Source: Deltaproteobacteria bacterium
GTDB taxonomy: Bacteria; JAEEML01
Direction: 5' to 3'
Length of the DNA stretch: 10,511 nt
Assembly: GCA_016283195.1 (NCBI GenBank)
Contig: JAEEML010000104.1
Location: forward strand, 1 to 10,511
Within the stretch, counting starts at the first letter, position 1. Each line of letters begins with the position of its first letter. The notes beneath the pieces are model-generated. The model did no database searches. It was not told the DNA's origin and saw only the letters and a program-made list of their open reading frames with translations. Positions 5,514-10,511 of the stretch are shown piece by piece. The translations under genes were made by a program, and so were the position numbers.

Positions 5514-6890
5514 CTAGTTATCGAGATCGTGATTTAAAGCCGGATCAGGAACCGGGGCCGCCTCTTTGGGGGAAGAAACTTTTAATTTAAGAATCTTTTC
5601 GGCACTTTCCGGGTCAGAAAGTTGCAAATCGGTACCGGCACTGAATTGCTGGACAAAGCTAATTATCTTGCGGGCATCGCTATCGGTCCAGATTCCAAAC
5701 CAGCTACCGGTACGGGCAGAATCAATACTTGGATAAAGCTGGAATAATTCCAAGCAACGATCATAAGCTTGCTGTCTGGTGGGCACTTTGCCGTTTTCGG
5801 CAATCCAGCCCACATACCAAGCTCTATATTCAGCCTGGAAATATTTATAAGTAGCCCGGTTTCTATCGCCATTTACCTGGTGGCTCACTTCGTGCGGAAT
5901 AGTTGCCAAAACAGCGTGACGGGCCATAGCGCTATTTTTGGGATAAGCGCTGTTACCAGCCGGCACCAGAGCTTCATTTATATAGATGCCCTTTTGCCCA
6001 TCAATAGCATAGCCATAGGTTATTTTACCCGGGTCATCATCCATTTCCACAAAGGCCAGAGGAATTTCGCCGCTTAGAAGCCGTCCCATGGTGTTATCAA
6101 GAAGAATATTTTGGTCGGAACCGGGATTTTTCTGGCTCACTTCGGCCAAATAAGCAATACACTTGGCCGCGCGCTGTTGATCCGGAAGCTCCATTTTGTT
6201 AAACCATTTGACATCGCTGAGCTTTGCCAAATGCTTAATAGAATTGGTATTAGTAAAATTCTTACACTGCGACAAAAGAGCCACCTGGGTCTTATCATTA
6301 GCGGAAATGAAACCTTTGGCTTTTAACAAAGTAGCAAGTTCGGTAGCCAGTTCGGCCGCCTTAGAAGCATTGGTAACGGTGGAAATAATAAGATTTTGCC
6401 CTTCGGAGGAAATTTTATCGGTGTATTTAAAAAGCCCCACCACTTTGTCGAAAGCGGTATCATCCAAACGAACAGCCAATTTTACCATAGCTGTTTGTGC
6501 GCCTAAAGAGAGTTTGGCAAAACCGGCATTTTCCGTAAGTACTTTTTGGCGCTCGGCCGGCAGTTTTTTCCACTCTTTGCTTTTGGTTATAGATTTATCA
6601 AGTTCAACCGGCGCCTCGGTGGCTTCCGGCAGGATGGTTACTTCATAAAGCTCGGCTGAAAAGCTGGCTTTTTCGGCACTCTTAGCAGATGAAGTGGGTG
6701 GTAGCGAAAGTTTGGCCGCTTTTTTGGCCCCGGTAGCCGCCTCTTCGGGCTCCTTTTCCAAAGTATCAGCGGTTGGTAAAGGTAATTTAGCTACCTCACC
6801 GGCCTTAACATCAGCCGACGCGCTACCGGCAGGTTCGTAGGAAACGCCATAAACATTAAGCCCACTCTGTCCACCAATTCCGCTAATCAT
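5514..6890 (-). CDS. Putative zinc metallopeptidase A (HEVSH), helical-repeat N-terminal region
   Basis: This is a 458-residue protein I cannot place in a named family. The likely zinc site is H333-E-V-S-H337, with E354 in YFQAEYRAWYVG as candidate third ligand, a gluzincin-like arrangement. Before it lies a conserved block (LLSQCKNF, DQQRAAKCIAYLAEV, 205-251). Residues 105-251 form helical repeats with starts near 122, 157, 192 and 227, so a period of 35. The N-terminus is the tag MISGIGGQS followed by an Ala/Pro/Glu/Lys-rich linker to about residue 100 containing DTLEKE (42-47). There is no Sec signal peptide and no membrane segment. The C-terminus ends APVPDPALNHDLDN, shared with paralogues B and C. 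The ATG start has AAGGAG 6 nt upstream. The gene follows the small lipoprotein by 27 nt, so the two are probably in one operon. Proteolytic activity and secretion are inferred. Confidence 0.8.
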   Translation of the reverse strand: MISGIGGQSGLNVYGVSYEPAGSASADVKAGEVAKLPLPTADTLEKEPEEAATGAKKAAKLSLPPTSSAKSAEKASFSAELYEVTILPEATEAPVELDKSITKSKEWKKLPAERQKVLTENAGFAKLSLGAQTAMVKLAVRLDDTAFDKVVGLFKYTDKISSEGQNLIISTVTNASKAAELATELATLLKAKGFISANDKTQVALLSQCKNFTNTNSIKHLAKLSDVKWFNKMELPDQQRAAKCIAYLAEVSQKNPGSDQNILLDNTMGRLLSGEIPLAFVEMDDDPGKITYGYAIDGQKGIYINEALVPAGNSAYPKNSAMARHAVLATIPHEVSHQVNGDRNRATYKYFQAEYRAWYVGWIAENGKVPTRQQAYDRCLELFQLYPSIDSARTGSWFGIWTDSDARKIISFVQQFSAGTDLQLSDPESAEKILKLKVSSPKEAAPVPDPALNHDLDN

Positions 6891-6917
6891 CTTTTGCTCC
6901 TTTTTAAGCTTAAATTG

Positions 6918-7517
6918 TTAATTAAGTTCCATAGCTTCAAGCACAGGGCCATCGGCGCCAAAAATTACCCGGCAAAAATAAAAGAGATTGACCGGCGATG
7001 AAAAGCTATAAAATTCCAGCACTTTGCGGCCGTTGTCATCTTTTATAAGCGGCTTGAAATTCTTGGTAGGCGTAGCCAGTTCCGGGTGATCCGCTTCAAG
7101 ATCGCGCAGCCAGACAGATCCGACAGGGGCCCCAAAATGGCCAAACATCACGCTGAGACGGGCTATAGTAATGGGATCTTCTTTAGCCGGTTCCGCAAAG
7201 CAGGCAGCCAATATTTTAGCAAAATTTTCTTTTTTATTAGCGGCTAAAACCTCCCCGCCGATAATAGCATAGCGCCGCGGCGGCATACCGTGAGCTTCCG
7301 GCTGCGCTTCCACAATGGGGCACTTTTGGTTATCCCAATTAGCCAGCATATTAAGTGCTATTTTATCTTTCGGGAAATGGGTACGCGTAGCAGTGTCATT
7401 AAGAATAACTTCTTGTAATTCTTTGGAAACAGGCAGTTCTTTTGCAGACATTGTACAACCTCCGGCGAGTAAGCTTAGCAAAAAAAGAGCACAGCCACAC
7501 AGCAATTTATACTTCAT
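6918..7517 (-). CDS. Small predicted lipoprotein of unknown function
   Basis: This 199-residue protein opens with a lipoprotein signal peptide (MKYKLLCGCALFLLSLLAGGC; basic n-region, hydrophobic core, lipidated Cys21, +2 Thr, -3 Ala so a slightly atypical lipobox). The mature part is soluble and mixed alpha/beta, with WDNQKCPIVE (61-70), FGHFGAPVGSVWLRDLEADH (125-144) and a strand-rich end LEFYSFSSPVNLFYFCRVIF. I recognise no family. The ATG at 7517 is preferred to an in-frame TTG five codons upstream because the signal peptide then has normal length; the ribosome binding site (AGAG) is weak. It lies 26 nt after metallopeptidase B and 27 nt before A, so it is almost certainly cotranscribed with both. 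An accessory, chaperone or inhibitor role for the peptidases is a guess from context only. Confidence 0.72.
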   Translation of the reverse strand: MKYKLLCGCALFLLSLLAGGCTMSAKELPVSKELQEVILNDTATRTHFPKDKIALNMLANWDNQKCPIVEAQPEAHGMPPRRYAIIGGEVLAANKKENFAKILAACFAEPAKEDPITIARLSVMFGHFGAPVGSVWLRDLEADHPELATPTKNFKPLIKDDNGRKVLEFYSFSSPVNLFYFCRVIFGADGPVLEAMELN

Positions 7518-7543
7518 AAAGCTCTCTGCCAATCATTTTTATT

Positions 7544-8698
7544 TCAGTTATAAATATTCGGCATAAGATCGGCATCCGGCAAGGGAGCCGGGGCATTAGG
7601 ATCTGTAACTGTAAGACGCATAATTTCGAGAGCGGTAGGCCGCTTGGAAGAAGGGGCAAATTGCTGCATAAAATTAATAATTCTATCGGTATGCCCGTTA
7701 AGTGCCGTGCGGGCTTTATTGATATTGGGGTAATCCACAAAGAGCAAATTGCAATGTCTATAAGCCTGAATGCGGGTGGGCGGCTCGCCGGTCTCGGCAA
7801 TGGTGCCCACATACCAAGCGCGATATTCGGCCTGGAAATAGGCGTAAGTGGCCGCGTTTTTATCGCCGTTTACATGATGATTTACTTCATGAGCAATAGT
7901 GGCCAGCACCACATGGCGGGATTCGTATTTGTTCACCGGGAAAGGATCATTACCATCCGGCACAAAGCTCTCTTTAATACAAATTAAAGTCTTGGCAAAA
8001 CCGCTCATACCAGGCAGTGATTCCGTCTTGGTATAGCCATAATTCTGCTTGCCGTCGGCCGGCACAAATTGTAACTGAATCTCGCTGCCAAAGAGCCGCT
8101 CAATGGTATTATTGAGCAAGACGTTTTGCTCCGAACCGGGCTTTTTGATGCTCACTTCGGCCATATAAGCTATACATTTGGCTGCCCGCTGCTGATCGGC
8201 AAGATCCATTTTTTTAAACCATGAAGCCGAGCCAAGTCTCGAAAGATATTTTATGGAATTGGCATTAGGATAATTCTTGCACTGGCTAAGAATGGCCAGC
8301 TGCGTAGCGGCAGAGGCTTTTTTAAAGCCGGCTGAGGCCAAAAGGCTCTTAAAAGCCTGCGACACGCCGGATGTTTCAGCCGATAAAGCGGCTATAATAG
8401 CTTCCGGAGTATCAAGCGGGGCCGGCTCTTCGGGGTTAGCTATAACAGTTACGTCAAGAGCTTCCTTGGTGTTTACGGAAGTTATGGTTTGCCCGCCGGT
8501 AGCTGTCGGCAGAGTAAGCTGGCTACCTTCTTTGGCGCCGGGAGCTACCGGAGCGGTGCTTTCTTTTTCCAAAGTATCACTGGCGGCAGGTATAGTCTTG
8601 GGGCTTTCCGCCGCCGGGGCTGCCACTATGTTTTGCTCTCCTTCGGCGGAGATATTAACGTTATTCCAATTACTTTGACCACCAATTCCGCTTACCAT
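7544..8698 (-). CDS. Putative zinc metallopeptidase B (HEVNH), shortest paralogue
   Basis: This 384-residue paralogue of A and C has zinc motif H270-E-V-N-H274 and candidate third ligand E291 in YFQAEYRAWYVG. Like A it begins with an MVSGIGGQS tag and a linker with DTLEKE (41-46), GAK (54-56) and LTLP (61-64), which align without gaps to A. It has no Sec signal. Only about two helical repeat units remain (about 121-181, with SQCKNY and DQQRAAKCIAYMAEV). Relative to A there is extra sequence before the zinc motif (about 223-247). The tail APLPDADLMPNIYN is the most diverged of the three. Two adjacent ATGs are possible; the second (8698) is chosen because AGGAG is then 6 nt upstream and the protein aligns with A. 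The peptidase function is inferred from the motif. Confidence 0.8.
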   Translation of the reverse strand: MVSGIGGQSNWNNVNISAEGEQNIVAAPAAESPKTIPAASDTLEKESTAPVAPGAKEGSQLTLPTATGGQTITSVNTKEALDVTVIANPEEPAPLDTPEAIIAALSAETSGVSQAFKSLLASAGFKKASAATQLAILSQCKNYPNANSIKYLSRLGSASWFKKMDLADQQRAAKCIAYMAEVSIKKPGSEQNVLLNNTIERLFGSEIQLQFVPADGKQNYGYTKTESLPGMSGFAKTLICIKESFVPDGNDPFPVNKYESRHVVLATIAHEVNHHVNGDKNAATYAYFQAEYRAWYVGTIAETGEPPTRIQAYRHCNLLFVDYPNINKARTALNGHTDRIINFMQQFAPSSKRPTALEIMRLTVTDPNAPAPLPDADLMPNIYN

Positions 8699-8720
8699 CA
8701 TTAACTCCTATGACCCCCAT
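8670..8720 (-). CDS. Possible 16-codon leader peptide overlapping the start of B
   Basis: A short frame, MGVIGVNDGKRNWWSK, starts at ATG 8720 with AAGGAG 9 nt upstream (8730-8735) and ends with TAA inside metallopeptidase B. Its translation would run across the Shine-Dalgarno and start codon of B, so it could couple or regulate B's translation. Its AAGGAG can also pair with an adjacent CTCC (CTCC-TAA-GGAG). There is no homology support, and its existence rests on the ribosome binding site alone. Confidence 0.2.
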   Translation of the reverse strand: MGVIGVNDGKRNWWSK

Positions 8721-8746
8721 AGAGATTTACTCCTTAGGAGGCCAAT

Positions 8747-8775
8747 ATTTTATAAACTTTGCCGGTTATTAACAA
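8747..8775 (-). promoter_or_regulatory. Candidate sigma70 promoter for the B-lipoprotein-A operon
   Basis: On the minus strand TTGTTA (8770-8775) and TAAAAT (8747-8752) are separated by exactly 17 bases, matching TTGACA-N17-TATAAT at 4 of 6 and 5 of 6 positions. It lies in the 82-bp gap after metallopeptidase C. The predicted start of transcription falls near 8740, about 40 nt before the start of B. Confidence 0.5.
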
Positions 8776-8780
8776 GCATT

Positions 8781-10511
8781 TTAATTATCCATATCGGGGT
8801 TCAAAGAGGCATCGGGCACCGGCGCCGCCTTATTACCGTTTTTAACGCTTTTTTGCAAAAAATTATTCAGCTGCTTTGCGCTTTGCAAATTAATATCCTT
8901 AACACCCAGCATCTGATTCATAAAACTAAGCATTCTGGCGCGCTCTTCCGGAACATCAAAAAGCGCTTCATGGATAGTGGGATAAATATTTATCAGCACC
9001 ACACAGCGCTCAAAAGCCTCCACGCGTGTGGGTTCTTTACCGTTTTCGGCAAGATAGCCCACATACCAGGCGCGATACTCAGCCTGGAAATATTCATAAG
9101 TCGCTTCATTAATATCGTTATTAACCTGATGGCTCACCTCATGGGGAATGGTAGCCAAAATAGCTTCTCTGGAATAGGCGTTGTTCTTGGGATAAGCTTT
9201 GTTGCCATCGGGGACAAGTGATTTATTGATATATATCCCGCTGGTTCCCGGCAAAGCATAGCCAAAGGTAATTTTATCCGGATCGTCGGCAATTTCCACA
9301 AAAGCGAGCGGTATCTCATCCGACAAAAGGCGAACCAGGGTATTGGCAATAATAGTTTGTTGCGCCGAACCATCTTTAGTTTCGCCGACTTCCGCCAGAT
9401 AAGCTATAGATTTGGCCGCCCGCTGTTTGTCGGAAAGCGTCATATCCTTAAACCAGGCGGCGGCGGTAAGACGTTGCAAATTTTTGGCTGAAACTGGGTT
9501 CGGAAAATTCTTACATTGCGAAAGAATAGCCTCGCGCACCTCTTTGTCGGCTTTTATAATGTTTTTGTCGTTAAGCAGATGGCCCATAGCGGCCGCCATC
9601 TCGCTCATCTTGGAGCTCTCTTTTATGGCATTTAAGAGCAATGCGCTTTCATCGGCCGATAGAGAAATGTCTTTATCCCTAAAAATGGCCAAAACGTTAT
9701 TAAGACCGGCGCTATCTATCAAAGCGCATATAGAGAGCATAGCCTTCTTATTGCTACTATTTAAGGCTTTATATTTACTATCTTGCAAAAGTTCCAAAAG
9801 AGCCCCGGCCAGAGCTTCCGGCTCAGCGCTTTTATTAATATTTTTAAGTATTTGTTTGCGATTAGATTTAGAAAGGTCTTTAAATACGGCACTATTTTCG
9901 AGCTCTTTTACCGCAGCCGGCGGATTTTCCACCACAACTTCCACATTAGCAAGAAGCGTCGGCATATCCGTAAGAAGCGCTTTTTCGGCGTCCAAAATCT
10001 TAGTGATACCGGCTTTAAGAGTTAAAATTTCGCCATCAAGCTGCACATTTTGGCTAGTTTCGGCAAAATTAAGCTTTACATCGCCGGCTAAAATTTGCTC
10101 CAAAGCATATTGTAGGCCAAGCTCTTCTTCATAATTATCGGGCCGCGCTATGGCCAGGCCGATATAACTAACCAACGCCAGAGCTTCCCGTTGATAGTCC
10201 GCATCAGCAGCTTTAAACCAGGTGGCGCTCAGAAGAGCATTCATATTATCAATGGTGCGCGGCGTAGCTCCCGCTTTAAGGGTGTTAAGTATGGCGGTTT
10301 TCTGGTCTTGCGGCAGGGCCTTAAAATCGCTATTTTCCAATAAATCGCCCAGCCTTTTGATGGTGCTTTCCATAGCGCAAACCGCATAAATGGTATCAAT
10401 ATAAGCTAGGCGGGCCGGGCGCTCCAAAGATTTAAAGGCCGCGTTATTTTGCAAAGCGCAAATGGCATTTTTCACATTGATATCCGAGCGATCCCCGGTT
10501 TTCATGGCCCG
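8781..10511 (-). CDS. Putative zinc metallopeptidase C (HEVSH), long multi-repeat paralogue, 5' end outside window
   Basis: The frame is open to the right edge, with a possible ATG at 10505. The missing SGIGGQS-type N-terminus seen in A and B suggests that the real start is outside. Counting from that ATG, 574 residues are visible. The zinc site is H455-E-V-S-H459 with E476 in YFQAEYRAWYVG, and the tail APVPDASLNPDMDN matches A. Upstream are at least seven helical repeat units of about 35-40 residues, with starts near 20, 60, 204, 244, 279, 315 and 350, each beginning with a pattern like [FY]KxL. Residues 60-149 align without gaps to 315-404 (offset 255; for example TWFK/AWFK, AIL/AIL, LNFAE/LAFVE), so the pre-catalytic region is duplicated in degenerate form without its zinc motif. 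The Cys of the AAKC motif in A and B is Ser here. Function as peptidase is inferred. Confidence 0.8.
   Translation of the reverse strand, partial: RAMKTGDRSDINVKNAICALQNNAAFKSLERPARLAYIDTIYAVCAMESTIKRLGDLLENSDFKALPQDQKTAILNTLKAGATPRTIDNMNALLSATWFKAADADYQREALALVSYIGLAIARPDNYEEELGLQYALEQILAGDVKLNFAETSQNVQLDGEILTLKAGITKILDAEKALLTDMPTLLANVEVVVENPPAAVKELENSAVFKDLSKSNRKQILKNINKSAEPEALAGALLELLQDSKYKALNSSNKKAMLSICALIDSAGLNNVLAIFRDKDISLSADESALLLNAIKESSKMSEMAAAMGHLLNDKNIIKADKEVREAILSQCKNFPNPVSAKNLQRLTAAAWFKDMTLSDKQRAAKSIAYLAEVGETKDGSAQQTIIANTLVRLLSDEIPLAFVEIADDPDKITFGYALPGTSGIYINKSLVPDGNKAYPKNNAYSREAILATIPHEVSHQVNNDINEATYEYFQAEYRAWYVGYLAENGKEPTRVEAFERCVVLINIYPTIHEALFDVPEERARMLSFMNQMLGVKDINLQSAKQLNNFLQKSVKNGNKAAPVPDASLNPDMDN
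9294..9563 (-). repeat. Internal duplication in metallopeptidase C, catalytic-side copy
   Basis: This encodes residues 315-404 of the visible protein, the conserved block just before the zinc domain. It is the well-preserved copy, close to A and B (LSQCKNF, QRAAKSIAYLAEV, LAFVE), and pairs with the degenerate copy at 10059-10328. Confidence 0.6.
10059..10328 (-). repeat. Internal duplication in metallopeptidase C, degenerate copy
   Basis: This encodes residues 60-149, aligned without gaps to residues 315-404. Shared anchors are AIL (71-73 with 326-328), WFK (96-98 with 351-353) and the LxF-E ending (145-149 with 400-404). The copy runs on weakly into a GITKI segment resembling GIYIN of the catalytic copy, then stops before any HExxH, so it probably has a structural rather than catalytic role. 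Confidence 0.55.

Noticed and set aside
9412-10134. Long + strand open frame of 240 codons opposite metallopeptidase C
   Set aside because: It is entirely antisense to a strongly supported coding region, has Ser/Leu/Ala-biased composition typical of antisense frames, and no recognisable motif.

Overview
The window looks like a chromosomal segment from a Gram-negative bacterium with moderate G+C content and the standard genetic code (TGA is used as a stop). Two predicted lipoproteins carry lipobox cysteines followed by residues other than Asp, which suggests outer-membrane lipoproteins. The RNase P RNA is of the ancestral type A. I cannot assign a phylum with confidence.

Layout. The left edge holds the 3' end of leuS (leucyl-tRNA synthetase) on the + strand. 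A 552-bp intergenic stretch (643-1194) follows, where leuS converges on a block of minus-strand genes. It contains no convincing gene but several strong inverted repeats. Everything else is on the minus strand. In transcription order (right to left) it contains: a large metallopeptidase-like protein C (cut by the right edge), paralogue B, a small lipoprotein, paralogue A, a PKD-type lipoprotein, a TauE/SafE-type (TSUP) permease, rplS (ribosomal protein L19), rnpB (RNase P RNA) and an rlmB-like SpoU-family rRNA methyltransferase.

The left half is housekeeping: tRNA charging, tRNA 5' maturation, a ribosomal protein and an rRNA 2'-O-methyltransferase. The gene order is notable because rnpB sits 11 nt after the rplS stop codon, and a good -10 hexamer for rnpB overlaps that stop codon.

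The right half is the accessory and most interesting part. Proteins A, B and C share a C-terminal domain with an HEVSH or HEVNH (HExxH) zinc motif and a conserved Glu 17 residues further on. They also share a C-terminal tail (AP[VL]PD...N). The two whose N-termini are visible, A and B, share an N-terminal tag, M[IV]SGIGGQS, followed by a disordered Ala/Pro/Glu/Lys-rich linker and no Sec signal peptide. Between linker and peptidase domain lies a helical repeat array with a period near 35 residues, whose copy number differs: roughly 2 units in B, 4-5 in A, and 7 or more in C. C also contains an ungapped degenerate duplication, at an offset of 255 residues, of the region just before the catalytic domain. 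With the two lipoproteins this looks like an unrecognised multi-paralogue cluster of possibly exported metallopeptidases. The export route and function are inference only.
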